This document shows, in pieces, positions 7,352-16,334 of a stretch of DNA of 33,477 nucleotides (its first letter is position 1; each line of letters begins with the position of its first letter). Under the pieces are notes generated by a model, which saw nothing but the letters and a program-made list of their open reading frames with translations, searched no databases and had not been told where the DNA came from. Made by a program: the position numbers and the translations under genes. Origin of the DNA: RGIG9060 sp036307825 (lineage in GTDB: Bacteria; Spirochaetota; Spirochaetia; Treponematales; Treponemataceae); contig JAXJWW010000075.1 in NCBI GenBank assembly GCA_036307825.1, forward strand, positions 1-33,477, written 5' to 3'.

Positions 7352-9671
7352 GTTTTTCTCAAAAAGAGATGAAGATAACTGGCGTGTAGAAGGTGGAGGG
7401 AATAATGATCTTCCGTCTTTTGTTCTGAAGAATGAGGAATTAATACAAAGAGCTAAATATCTTAATTATGAATTTGAAACAGTTATTAATAATATTGAAT
7501 GGACTGAAAGAAATAATGTTCCTGCTGTGTTAGAGGCAAAAATTAATCAAGATGCTCTTGCAAAAAGTCACAGAGGAAGAATTAATACTTTATTTTCAGG
7601 TGAGGGAAAAAATAATATTATTGGTTTATCAAATGAAAAAACTATTAGAGTTATGATTTCCAATCAAAAAACTGTGTCTGAAATAAAAAAACGTTTCTCA
7701 CAGCCATATGAATATGCTTATGAAATATCATGTATTGAAGAGATAAACAAATTCAATCCAACAATTATTCAAAGTAATGAATCAGAGGATTATAAAGTTA
7801 AATTAATAAATTTCCAGGATTTTGCATTGAATAATGCTCTGATGAACCGTTTCGAATTATACTTAAAGCAAAATAAAATTAAATACCAAAAGACGAGATA
7901 TTCAAGTGATTTAGAAATTATAAAAATGATAAATACATCTCCTGTTACTATAGATGCACTTCTTAAATCTGAGGTGTTTGATTTAACAGAAGAGATTATT
8001 CCAATGCCAAAAATGTATCTGGAATTAGACAGTCTAGAAACAGAGGTTACATTTCAAGTTCAATCTCCTAATCCCTATGAATCATATTCTATTGTTGGAA
8101 TATTGGATACTGGTATTGAAAAGAATAAGTATTTATCGGATTGGATTGTTGGTAAAGAATCACACTATCCTGATAATGTAATTACACCATCGCATGGAAC
8201 TAAAGTTGCAAGTATTATTACATATGGAGATATATTACAAGGAGAAGAGGTTGTTGGTAATAAACATGTAAAAGTTTTTGATGCGACTGTATTTCCTGAC
8301 ACAAATAAAGAGACTATTGATGAAGATGATTTAATTAGAAATATTCAAGAAATTGTAAGAAATAACTGCAAAGAAATTAAAATCTGGAATTTATCAATTA
8401 GTATTATTAGGGAGATAGATCCAGAAAAATTTTCAGATTTTGCTATTGCATTAGATAGTTTACAGGATGAGTGTAATATATTGATTTGTAAATCAGCTGG
8501 AAATTGTAGAAATTTTGCCATTGGTGATCCTATAGGCCACCTTCATGAAGGAGCTGACTCTGTTAGGTCATTAGTGGTAGGTTCTATAGCATATTCTTCA
8601 GATAATGGTGATATAGCAAAAAAGAATAATCCTTCTCCATTTTCGAGAATTGGTCCAGGACCTGCATATATTGTAAAACCAGACTTAGTTCATTTTGGTG
8701 GAAATGCAAGTTTAGATTCAAGCGGTAATATTAAAGAAACCGGTAATCTAACAATTGGTATGGGAGCCAAAACTATATATTCTTCGGGGACAAGTTTTTC
8801 TACTCCTAGAATTGCGGCTTTAGCAGCTGAATTAACAAATGATATTAAAGAGGATTTTGATCCATTGCTAATTAAAGCTTTAATTTTACATTCTTGCAAT
8901 TATCCTGCAGAAATAAATATGCCAATTAATGAACGAACTAAATATACAGGTTATGGAAAGCCGGCTACTGTCAATCAAATCTTGTATAATTCGCCAAATG
9001 AAGTTACTTTGATTTTAAGAGATACTTTAGCTAAAGGTCAATGTATAGATATTAAAGATTTTCCAATGCCAGATTGTCTAATAAAAAACGGATACTATAC
9101 TGGTCAAATAGTTGCAACATTAGTTTATGATTCAATTCTAGAACCCTCTCAAGGATTTGAATATTGTCAATCAAATATGAATCTGAAATTTGGTTCTTAT
9201 GATGAAAAGAAAAAAAGAGATACTACACAAAGATCTATTCTTAATCCAGTCGGCAAAGATGGAACAAAAAATGTATTACTTGAATCATTTTATAGTAAAC
9301 GTAAGCAAGCCTCAAATTTAGACAGTGATTTTGCTTTAAAAGAAAGATTGTTAATTCAATATGGAGATAAATATTATCCTGTTAAGAAATATGCAGTAGA
9401 TTTGTCTGAAGTAACAGATACTAATCGAGAAAAGTATTTGACAGCAGATAAACACTGGTTTTTGCGTCTAGATGGTGTATATAGAAATTTTTCTGAATTA
9501 AAAGCAATTAGCAATAATTATGAATTAAATCAGGAATTTTGTCTAATTATTACTTTAAGAGACCCAGAGGGAAACGCTGAGGTATATAATGGAGTAACTC
9601 AAAAATTAGATGAATATAACTTTTGGCATAGTAACATAAAAGTTGATACGAATATTGTTGTTGAAGTGTAA
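7332..9671 (+). CDS. subtilisin-like (S8 family) serine protease, IetS-like
   Basis: Serine protease with a complete catalytic triad: Asp259 in GILDTGIE, His288 in SHGTKVAS and Ser488 in SGTSFSTPR, with the oxyanion Asn391 in SAGN. There is no signal peptide, so it would act in the cytoplasm, unlike most subtilases. The first 230 residues and the last 230 or so are outside the protease core and presumably regulate it or contact the ATPase. I chose the ATG at 7332 over the one at 7326 because AAGAGGAG ends six bases before it; the earlier ATG would overlap that Shine-Dalgarno. The product is 779 residues. The overlap with the ATPase gene makes a joint function very likely. A role in abortive defence or plasmid exclusion is inferred from the IetAS family. 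Confidence 0.85.
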   Translation: MERLPIKFFSKRDEDNWRVEGGGNNDLPSFVLKNEELIQRAKYLNYEFETVINNIEWTERNNVPAVLEAKINQDALAKSHRGRINTLFSGEGKNNIIGLSNEKTIRVMISNQKTVSEIKKRFSQPYEYAYEISCIEEINKFNPTIIQSNESEDYKVKLINFQDFALNNALMNRFELYLKQNKIKYQKTRYSSDLEIIKMINTSPVTIDALLKSEVFDLTEEIIPMPKMYLELDSLETEVTFQVQSPNPYESYSIVGILDTGIEKNKYLSDWIVGKESHYPDNVITPSHGTKVASIITYGDILQGEEVVGNKHVKVFDATVFPDTNKETIDEDDLIRNIQEIVRNNCKEIKIWNLSISIIREIDPEKFSDFAIALDSLQDECNILICKSAGNCRNFAIGDPIGHLHEGADSVRSLVVGSIAYSSDNGDIAKKNNPSPFSRIGPGPAYIVKPDLVHFGGNASLDSSGNIKETGNLTIGMGAKTIYSSGTSFSTPRIAALAAELTNDIKEDFDPLLIKALILHSCNYPAEINMPINERTKYTGYGKPATVNQILYNSPNEVTLILRDTLAKGQCIDIKDFPMPDCLIKNGYYTGQIVATLVYDSILEPSQGFEYCQSNMNLKFGSYDEKKKRDTTQRSILNPVGKDGTKNVLLESFYSKRKQASNLDSDFALKERLLIQYGDKYYPVKKYAVDLSEVTDTNREKYLTADKHWFLRLDGVYRNFSELKAISNNYELNQEFCLIITLRDPEGNAEVYNGVTQKLDEYNFWHSNIKVDTNIVVEV

Positions 9672-9695
9672 TTGCATTAAAAATGGAATAACATT

Positions 9696-9908
9696 ATGGG
9701 CTATAAAATTTTCGTTTCCTACAAATACGTTGATGACAGTATATATCCTCTTTCAAATTCATTGAGTATACTATCTTTTAATAGAAGTACTGTTCGGGAT
9801 TATGTGGATAAAGTTGAATCATATTTTGAACATACAGATAATCAGTACAAAGGTGAATCTGATAATATAGGACAGAATATAGCTGATAAGATAAAAAAAA
9901 TCATTTAG
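9696..9908 (+). pseudogene. 5' fragment of a TIR-like (DUF1863/ThsB-type) gene
   Basis: The 70-residue frame begins MGYKIFVSYKYVDDS and continues with TVRDYVDKVE, KGESDNIGQ and IADKIKK. It follows the start of a family of TIR-like proteins that normally reach 150-200 residues and continue with strands such as DSSVTIVLIS. The frame stops abruptly at a TAG, and an hsdS 3' remnant in another frame begins at the same place. It therefore looks like a defence-effector gene cut by recombination. A functional mini-protein is possible but unlikely, since most of the fold is missing. It has its own ATG 24 bases after the protease gene, without a good Shine-Dalgarno. Confidence 0.72.
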
Positions 9909-10111
9909 TTACTTTATCAAAATATAATCTAGATTTTGATTTAAAAAGAAGAATTGCAAAAATCCTTTCTGATATGGATAATGAAATAGATTTGTTAAAC
10001 ATAAAACTGGAAAAATATCGCAATTTAAAAACCGCCATGATGCAGCAACTTTTGACTGGGAAGATTAGGTTGATAGGGGAAAGAGATGAAAATAAAAGAA
10101 GCATTGTATAG
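9902..10111 (+). pseudogene. hsdS: orphan 3' end of an hsdS gene
   Basis: In frame from about 9941 the sequence encodes RRIAKILSDMDNEIDLLN, then KLEKYRNLKTAMMQQ and LLTGKIRL, the conserved C-terminal helix of type I specificity subunits. It closely matches the end of the intact HsdS (SMDKEIETL, KLEKYRNFKTAMMQQ). It has no start codon or recognition domain and fuses upstream to the truncated TIR-like gene. The frame runs on to a TAG at 10109 inside the next gene. It is either the original end of the hsdS gene before an insertion or the leftover of a second hsdS, and could serve as a recombination donor. Confidence 0.9.
10028..10073 (+). repeat. right copy of the hsdS 3'-end direct repeat
   Basis: Partner of 5481-5526: the same 23-base and 16-base identical blocks in the same orientation. 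A recombination between the copies would delete the transglutaminase-like, AAA, protease and TIR-fragment genes. Confidence 0.85.
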
Positions 10112-10994
10112 AGATAGTCTTATCTCTTTGGCTAATTACAACGAAGAAATGAAAGGTTCTTTGTATTGCCCTTGTTGTAGAATACCCATTACGTATGTAG
10201 CAAAACATCTACGAAGGTTGCAAAATATTGAAATAGAAGTTTCTCCATATTTTCGAGTTTCCAAGAACCCCCATTTAAGTTCTTGTAAATATTTAGTAAA
10301 AAACAGAATAAATGAAATTTATAGAAACATTAAGGAACAGGATGAACAATATGACTTCATTGAAAAGCAAGATGATAATCAGTTTCGTTTTCAGTTAAGA
10401 ATTATTACGGATGAAAAATTTCCAACAAAAAGTAAGTCTCCAAAAAATTATGGGAATAAAAAATCGATAGATGAATTTCATAGAAAGCAACAAAAAGCAT
10501 TTCTAAAAACTGTAAAGGATATAATTTCATTAAGAGATTCTATTGAAGCTGATGAAGAAAAAGATTTGAAAGGAATGTTTCAATTAACTTACTATAATAG
10601 GAACAAAAAAAATTATGAAAATATTTCTTGGAATCATTTCTATTTTTGTGATGATGCAGAATCATATAGATGTATGTACTCATATATTGAAAATCATAGG
10701 CCATCTCATCCATTTTGTGTTGCTGGGCAGATTAAGCGAATTGTACAAAGGGAAAAGTTTAAACAAATTATTCTAAAATCTCACAGAAAAAATGATAGAG
10801 ATCTTATATCAATTATTTTTTCTACAAAAAGTGATTCGGTTATTGAAAAATTAAACGAAAAACAAAACATTGTAGTGTATGCACAAGGATTCAAAATTTA
10901 TAAAAACGAAAAAAAAACTGATAATTATAAAAACTTCTATTGCAACATAGAAGCATGGATAAATGTTCCTGAGCAAATTGTATTAATTCTTTGA
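10086..10994 (+). CDS. unrecognised protein with an N-terminal zinc-ribbon-like Cys/His cluster
   Basis: A 302-residue protein that I do not recognise. Residues 28-31 are CPCC (in LYCPCCRIPITYV), followed about 30 residues later by HLSSCKY. This spacing of CPxC, His and Cys resembles the metal-binding start of competence-associated CoiA-like and other nuclease-linked proteins, but no nuclease motif is obvious in the rest. The middle is rich in Lys, Asn and Asp and the C-terminal third is predicted mixed strand and helix. There is no signal peptide or membrane segment. The ATG follows AGGGGAAAGAG and lies inside the tail of the hsdS remnant. Nucleic-acid binding in the defence island is a guess from context. 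Confidence 0.6.
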   Translation: MKIKEALYRDSLISLANYNEEMKGSLYCPCCRIPITYVAKHLRRLQNIEIEVSPYFRVSKNPHLSSCKYLVKNRINEIYRNIKEQDEQYDFIEKQDDNQFRFQLRIITDEKFPTKSKSPKNYGNKKSIDEFHRKQQKAFLKTVKDIISLRDSIEADEEKDLKGMFQLTYYNRNKKNYENISWNHFYFCDDAESYRCMYSYIENHRPSHPFCVAGQIKRIVQREKFKQIILKSHRKNDRDLISIIFSTKSDSVIEKLNEKQNIVVYAQGFKIYKNEKKTDNYKNFYCNIEAWINVPEQIVLIL

Positions 10995-10995
10995 T

Positions 10996-11072
10996 GAAAA
11001 AATGTGAAAAATAACCCAGAAATATTAGGAAAAATGTGATTTTTAATTAAAAAAATACTGGAAAAATGTGAT
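10996..11072 (+). repeat. three direct repeats (GGAAAAATGTGAT) with exact 32-base period
   Basis: Copies lie at 10996-11008 (GAAAAAATGTGAA, two mismatches), 11028-11040 and 11060-11072 (identical). The TGTGA cores start at 11003, 11035 and 11067, so the spacing is 32 bases twice, about three helical turns. The last copy overlaps the expected -35 position of the following promoter. They look like binding sites for a regulator arranged on one face of the helix. Confidence 0.7.
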
Positions 11073-11081
11073 ATGTAGGTC

Positions 11082-11087
11082 TATAAT
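11082..11087 (+). promoter_or_regulatory. -10 box directly before the DUF4143 ATPase start
   Basis: A perfect TATAAT ends six bases before the ATG at 11094, so transcription should start at or next to the start codon. No Shine-Dalgarno is present within the usual distance. The -35 is poor and covered by the third direct repeat. Confidence 0.6.
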
Positions 11088-11093
11088 AATAAT

Positions 11094-12458
11094 ATGCTTA
11101 AGCGAAAAGTTGATGATTATTTGATTCAGTGGAAAAACAATCCGGATAGACTTCCTCTTGTAATAAAAGGAGCTAGACAAATTGGAAAAACTTTTTCTGT
11201 AAGGAATTTCGCAAAAAATTACAAGAATTATATCGAAATTAATTTTATTACAGATCCGCAGTTTAAAACAATTTTTAAAAATGGGTATTCACCGGAATCT
11301 ATAATAAAGGAAATCACTCTTTTAAAGCCGGAATGGGAATTTATTCCAAATGAAACTTTGATTCTTTTTGATGAGATTCAAGTTTTTCCTGACTGTACTA
11401 CGTGCCTTAAGTTTTTTAAGCTTGACGGAAAATATGATGTAATCTGTTCTGGTTCACTTTTGGGCATCAATTACAATCAAATTACTTCTGTTAGTGTAGG
11501 TTATAAAACTGATTATGAAATGTATTCCCTTGATTTTGAAGAATTTCTGTGGGCAAAAGGTTATAAGCAGGAGCAGATAGACGGTATTTTGGAACACATG
11601 ATAAATCAAACTCCGTTTAGCGAACTAGAATATAAAGTTTGGATGGATAATTTTATGGAATATGTAACTCTTGGTGGAATGCCACGGGTTGTCGATATGT
11701 TCATTACCAATAAAAATTATTCAGGCACATTGCAAGAGCAGCGACAAATTTTGAAATCTTATGAAGATGATATTACAAAATACGCTTTTGGACTTGATAA
11801 GGCAAAACTCAAGAATGTTTATAATCATATTTCGGTTTTTCTTGCAAAAGAAAACAAGCGCTACCAAATTACAAAAGTAGCTCCAGGTGCAAGAAATCGA
11901 GAATATGTTGGAACAATAGACTGGCTTAATGATGCAGGTATAATAAATATCTGTTATTGTCTTGAAAATACTGAGCTTCCTTTGAAAGGAAACTATAAAC
12001 CTAATGATTATAAGATTTACTGGCGTGATACAGGTCTTTTAATTGCTTCTCTCGATGAAGAGGCACAGATTGATTTTAGGCAGAATAAAAACTTTAATAC
12101 CTATAAAGGGGCGATTTATGAAAATATAATTGCCGATGCTTTTGTAAAACAGGGATATGATCTTTATTATTACAAGAATGAAAAATCAACTTTGGAAATG
12201 GATTTTTTTGTAAGAGATATGAGGAGTTTGATTCCTGTTGAAGTTAAGGCAAGTGACAATGCTACAAAATCACTTTGCAATCTGATTGAAAAAGATAAAT
12301 ATGGTGATATTCATTATGGAATAAAACTTTGCAAAAAAAACATAGGATTTAATGGAAAGTTTTACACATTCCCATATTTTTGTTGTTTTATGCTAAAAAA
12401 ATATCTTCAGAATTTTAATCAAATTCATTATTACAATCAGGAGGAATCCAATGGCTAA
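11094..12458 (+). CDS. AAA ATPase with C-terminal DUF4143 domain
   Basis: A 454-residue member of the widespread family of ATPases with an N-terminal AAA_14-type core and a C-terminal DUF4143 region. Walker A is GARQIGKT at residues 26-33 and Walker B is LILFDEIQ with Asp93-Glu94. The C-terminal part contains Asp370 (EMDFFV) and Glu383-Val-Lys385 (PVEVKAS), a spacing like the restriction-endonuclease fold seen in this family. The biological role of these ATPases is unsettled. The gene overlaps hsdR by eight bases, so the two may be expressed together although it has its own repeats and -10 box. Insertion between hsdS and hsdR fits the mobile habit of such genes. The start is the first ATG and lacks a Shine-Dalgarno. 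Confidence 0.88.
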   Translation: MLKRKVDDYLIQWKNNPDRLPLVIKGARQIGKTFSVRNFAKNYKNYIEINFITDPQFKTIFKNGYSPESIIKEITLLKPEWEFIPNETLILFDEIQVFPDCTTCLKFFKLDGKYDVICSGSLLGINYNQITSVSVGYKTDYEMYSLDFEEFLWAKGYKQEQIDGILEHMINQTPFSELEYKVWMDNFMEYVTLGGMPRVVDMFITNKNYSGTLQEQRQILKSYEDDITKYAFGLDKAKLKNVYNHISVFLAKENKRYQITKVAPGARNREYVGTIDWLNDAGIINICYCLENTELPLKGNYKPNDYKIYWRDTGLLIASLDEEAQIDFRQNKNFNTYKGAIYENIIADAFVKQGYDLYYYKNEKSTLEMDFFVRDMRSLIPVEVKASDNATKSLCNLIEKDKYGDIHYGIKLCKKNIGFNGKFYTFPYFCCFMLKKYLQNFNQIHYYNQEESNG

Positions 12459-15400
12459 ATCTTTGCATCCTGAACGTGAAACTCAAAATCGCATTGTAAA
12501 ATTCTTTGAAAAAGAACTAGGATATAAATATCTTGGTAATCTTGGAGATGAAGAAAATTTCAATATTCGCTGGGGTGACTGGAAAAAGTTTCTTTCGGAT
12601 TCAGGGTATAGTGCGCCATTTGTTGAATCTCTTCAAAATGAATTCTTTAAAACTCTTAATGATTTTTCAAAATCGCCTTATCATACGAACAAAGAAGTTT
12701 ACCGCATTTTAAAATACGGATTAAAACTTGCAGAGTTTCCTGGTGCAGCTCCTAAAACTGTATATTTTATTAACTGGGATGAACCTGAAAAAAATAACTT
12801 TTATATTGCCGAAGAAGTAACTGTAAATGGAAATGTAGAAAAACGTCCTGATATTGTTCTTTACATAAACGGAATTGCAATAGCTGTAATGGAATTAAAG
12901 AAAAGTACTGTAAGTGTTGCAGATGGAATTCGACAAAATGTTACAAATCAGCGAGAACAGTTTATTCAACGATTTTTTTCTACAATTCAAATTTGTGTCG
13001 CAGCTAATGATAGTGAAGGACTTAGATATGGAACTAGTGACACAACAGAAAAGTATTATCTTGAATGGAAGGAAGATAATTTTACTGATCAGCTTCAGGA
13101 TAAAGATGACCTTGATAAAATTATTGAAGATAAATGTTCAAAGCAATTAAATTTACTAGAAAAACAATGTTATAGGATTTTTCAAAAAGAACGACTTTTA
13201 GATATTATCCATAATTTTATTATTTTTGATTCTGGAATTAAGAAAATCTGTCGCTATAATCAATTTTATGCAATTAAGCGTTGTGAAAAACGACTTTCTC
13301 GCAATCAAGGTGGAATTGTTTGGCATACTCAAGGTTCTGGAAAATCTCTTACAATGGTTTGGCTTGCTAAATGGATTTTGGAAAATATTAAGGATTCAAG
13401 AGTTCTTATCATTACAGATAGAGAAGAATTGGATGATCAAATAGAAAAGATTTTTACTGGAGTTGATTTAAATATTAAGCGTTCAAGGTCTTCGGATAAT
13501 CTTTTAAAATTATTAGACGGATATGATCGTTTAATGTGTTCTTTAATCCATAAATTTGGACGCAGAACTGGTGATGTTAGTGACCTTGATTATGAAAAAT
13601 ATGTTGAAGAATTAAAAAAGACTATTCCTGCGGATTTTAGCGTAAAAGATAAAGTTTTTGTTTTTGTTGATGAATGTCATCGTACAAATTCAGGAAAACT
13701 TCATCTTGCAATGAAATCTATAATGCCAGATTCTGTTTTTGTAGGTTTTACGGGAACACCACTTTTAAAAGTTGATAAGGAACATAAAACAACAGCAACT
13801 TTGTTTGGTGGATTTATTCATACATACAAATTTGACCAAGCTGTAAATGATGGAGTTGTTCTTGATTTGCGTTATGAAGCTAGGAATATTCCTCAAGATG
13901 TAAGTAACAAAGAAAAAATTGATGCTTGGTTTGAATCAAAAACCAAAGGGCTTATGCCAAAAGCTGTGGCTGCATTAAAACAAAAATGGGCTACAATGCA
14001 ACAGCTTTACAGTTCAAAAGACAGATTAGAAAAAATTGCATTAGATATTATTTTTGATTTTGAAACAAAACCACGGCTTTGTGATGGTCGTGGAAATGCT
14101 CTTTTGGTTGCAGGAAGTATTGCTGAAGCTTGTAGATATTATGAAATTTTTCAAGATAAAAACTTTAAAAATTGTGCAATCGTTTCTTCCTATAAACCAA
14201 ATCGTAGTGAATTAAGGACTGACTTTTCCAGTACAACTGAAGATTCTGAAAATTGGAAAAAGCAAAAAGCATATTTAAAAATGCTTGGTTATAATCCAGA
14301 TGTTTCTGTGGAAGATAATGATTTTTACAAGAAAATTGAAGCATTTGAAAAACGTGTAAAAGATATGTTTGTTGAAGAACCTGCAAATATGCAATTACTT
14401 ATTGTTGTAGATAAATTACTTACAGGTTTTGACGCTCCTCCTTGTACTTATCTTTATATTGATAAACCTATGCATGATCATGGTCTTTTTCAAGCAATTT
14501 GTCGTGTAAATAGACTAGATGGAGAAGACAAAGAATTTGGATATATTGTTGATTATAAAGAATTGTTTGGTGATTTAAAAGATGCTGTAAAATTTTACAC
14601 TGGTGGAGCTTTAAGTGGTTATTCAGAAGAAGATATTTCGGGACTTTTAAAGAATAAACTTGAAGAAGGAAAAAAACGTTTTGAATTTTTATTGCAGGAA
14701 CTTGATACATTAACAGATGATGTTGAATATCCTCGAGATCAATTAGCTTTTAAACACTTTTTCTGTGGTGAAAGTGGAAATGTAGATCCAGAAAATGATG
14801 AAGAATATGCAAAACTTAGAAGTAAAATGTATAAAATAGTTTCAAGTCTTGCTCGTGCTTATGCAGATTTAAAACCTGCTTTTGATGATGTTGGTTATAC
14901 AAAAGAACAACAAGAAACGTATAATCGTCTTGTAAAAGATTATATGGATTTAAAAGATGAGATTGGTCTTTCAAGTGGAGATTTTATTGATCTTAAGCAG
15001 TACGATAGTTCAATGCGTCACTTAATTGATAATTATATTAGAGCCGAAGATTCAGAGAAAATAGGTGATATGGAAAATTTCACTTTACTTGCTTATATCA
15101 AAAAGAAACAAGCTGAAGATTTAAAAAATGATTTTGATTCTAATAAAAAACAAAATAAAGCACAACAAAACGTGGCGGAGACTATTGAAAATAATATTAG
15201 ACGAAAGATAATTGAAAAAACTCCCATAAATCCAAAATATTATCAAAAGATGTCAGAACTTTTTCAAATTCTAATAAATGAGAGAAAAGAAGAAGTAGCT
15301 TCTTATAAAGAAATGTTAGAAAAATATGCAAATCTAGTTTCAGATATTGAAGAACCTCTAAAATCAAATTTTTACCCAGAATCAATTCGCTCTAGTTTTG

Positions 15401-15636
15401 CCTTGTGTGCTTTGTATGATAATTTTACACAAAATGAAGAATATGCTTTAGCTTTGCATGAATCTATTTTAACTACAAAACAAGACCATTTTAGAGGTGA
15501 TTTAATAAAAGAACGCCAAATAAAAGGTGGTATTTATCAAGTTATTCGTAAATTTGAATTAAATTTATCCAGAGAAGAGCAAATGAAAAAAGTAGAAGCA
15601 ATATATGAAGTTGTAAAAGAACAGGATGAATATTAA
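12451..15636 (+). CDS. hsdR: type I restriction enzyme endonuclease/translocase subunit HsdR
   Basis: Cleaves unmethylated DNA after ATP-driven translocation as part of the HsdRMS complex. The N-terminal nuclease has the PD-(D/E)xK layout with Asp134 (RPDIV) and Glu148-Leu-Lys150 (MELKK). The two RecA-like motor domains follow with Walker A QGSGKS (residues 294-299), DECH at 407-410, GFTGTP shortly after, and the later helicase motifs DKLLTGFDAPP and QAICRVNR. The C-terminal 300 residues are helical, as expected for docking to the methyltransferase. Length (1061) is typical. The start has a strong GGAGG and overlaps the DUF4143 gene. The reading frame is intact with no lost motif, so the system is probably active if HsdS is functional. 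Confidence 0.96.
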   Translation: MAKSLHPERETQNRIVKFFEKELGYKYLGNLGDEENFNIRWGDWKKFLSDSGYSAPFVESLQNEFFKTLNDFSKSPYHTNKEVYRILKYGLKLAEFPGAAPKTVYFINWDEPEKNNFYIAEEVTVNGNVEKRPDIVLYINGIAIAVMELKKSTVSVADGIRQNVTNQREQFIQRFFSTIQICVAANDSEGLRYGTSDTTEKYYLEWKEDNFTDQLQDKDDLDKIIEDKCSKQLNLLEKQCYRIFQKERLLDIIHNFIIFDSGIKKICRYNQFYAIKRCEKRLSRNQGGIVWHTQGSGKSLTMVWLAKWILENIKDSRVLIITDREELDDQIEKIFTGVDLNIKRSRSSDNLLKLLDGYDRLMCSLIHKFGRRTGDVSDLDYEKYVEELKKTIPADFSVKDKVFVFVDECHRTNSGKLHLAMKSIMPDSVFVGFTGTPLLKVDKEHKTTATLFGGFIHTYKFDQAVNDGVVLDLRYEARNIPQDVSNKEKIDAWFESKTKGLMPKAVAALKQKWATMQQLYSSKDRLEKIALDIIFDFETKPRLCDGRGNALLVAGSIAEACRYYEIFQDKNFKNCAIVSSYKPNRSELRTDFSSTTEDSENWKKQKAYLKMLGYNPDVSVEDNDFYKKIEAFEKRVKDMFVEEPANMQLLIVVDKLLTGFDAPPCTYLYIDKPMHDHGLFQAICRVNRLDGEDKEFGYIVDYKELFGDLKDAVKFYTGGALSGYSEEDISGLLKNKLEEGKKRFEFLLQELDTLTDDVEYPRDQLAFKHFFCGESGNVDPENDEEYAKLRSKMYKIVSSLARAYADLKPAFDDVGYTKEQQETYNRLVKDYMDLKDEIGLSSGDFIDLKQYDSSMRHLIDNYIRAEDSEKIGDMENFTLLAYIKKKQAEDLKNDFDSNKKQNKAQQNVAETIENNIRRKIIEKTPINPKYYQKMSELFQILINERKEEVASYKEMLEKYANLVSDIEEPLKSNFYPESIRSSFALCALYDNFTQNEEYALALHESILTTKQDHFRGDLIKERQIKGGIYQVIRKFELNLSREEQMKKVEAIYEVVKEQDEY

Positions 15637-16334
15637 TGCAAATTACAGTAAGTGGAATTGATGTTCAAGTGAACAAAAAGAACATAAAAAATATGCATTT
15701 GTCTGTAAAACCTCCTCTTGGGAAAGTTGTTGTATCAGCACCTTTGTTATTATCAACAAAATCAATAGAAAATTTTGTTCGATTAAATCTTGGTTGGATA
15801 AAAAAACAGCAAGAAAAATTTATTAATCAACCTCGAATGAGTGCAAGGCAATATGTGAGCGGGGAAACATACTATATTTTTGGAAAACAATTTTTTTTAG
15901 AGTTCATTCCTTCAAAAAAAAGAACTTTCAAAATTGATGGAACAAAAATTCTTTTGTATATGCCAGAAAATTCTTCTGTAGAAAACCGACAAAAATTTGT
16001 TCGAGAAAAATTTAGAAAAATCCTAAATGAACAATTAGAACGATTAATTCCTAAGTGGGAAGAAACAACAAAACTTCATTGTGAAAGTTTTAAGACAAAA
16101 TATATGACTACTCGTTGGGGAACTTGCAATTCAAAGGCAAAGCGAATTTGGATCAATCTGCAAATGGTTGAAAAACCTCTAGAGTGTTTAGAATACATAA
16201 TTCTACACGAATTGATTCATTTAAAAATTTCTAACCATGGTAAAGATTTTATAGAAATGATGAATCAATTTATGCCAGATTGGAAAGATAGAAAAAATCT
16301 ATTAAATACTCAAATTCTAGCTTGTTATGAATGA
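15636..16334 (+). CDS. YgjP/DUF45-type zinc metallopeptidase
   Basis: A 232-residue protein of the M48-like YgjP family. The zinc motif HELIH is at residues 191-195 with the third ligand His201 (NHGKDF), and the family signature TRWGTCNSKAKRIW lies upstream. These proteins are frequently found directly after hsdR in type I loci, where their function is unknown; proteolysis of a partner subunit is only a hypothesis. The ATG shares one base with the hsdR stop (TAATG), indicating translational coupling. There is no signal peptide. Family assignment is secure from the zinc motif and context. Confidence 0.9.
   Translation: MQITVSGIDVQVNKKNIKNMHLSVKPPLGKVVVSAPLLLSTKSIENFVRLNLGWIKKQQEKFINQPRMSARQYVSGETYYIFGKQFFLEFIPSKKRTFKIDGTKILLYMPENSSVENRQKFVREKFRKILNEQLERLIPKWEETTKLHCESFKTKYMTTRWGTCNSKAKRIWINLQMVEKPLECLEYIILHELIHLKISNHGKDFIEMMNQFMPDWKDRKNLLNTQILACYE

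Noticed and set aside
9885..9905. A8 run at the end of the TIR-like fragment as a possible phase switch
   Set aside because: Shifting frame there leads into the hsdS tail, not into the rest of a TIR domain, so a switch could not restore the protein.
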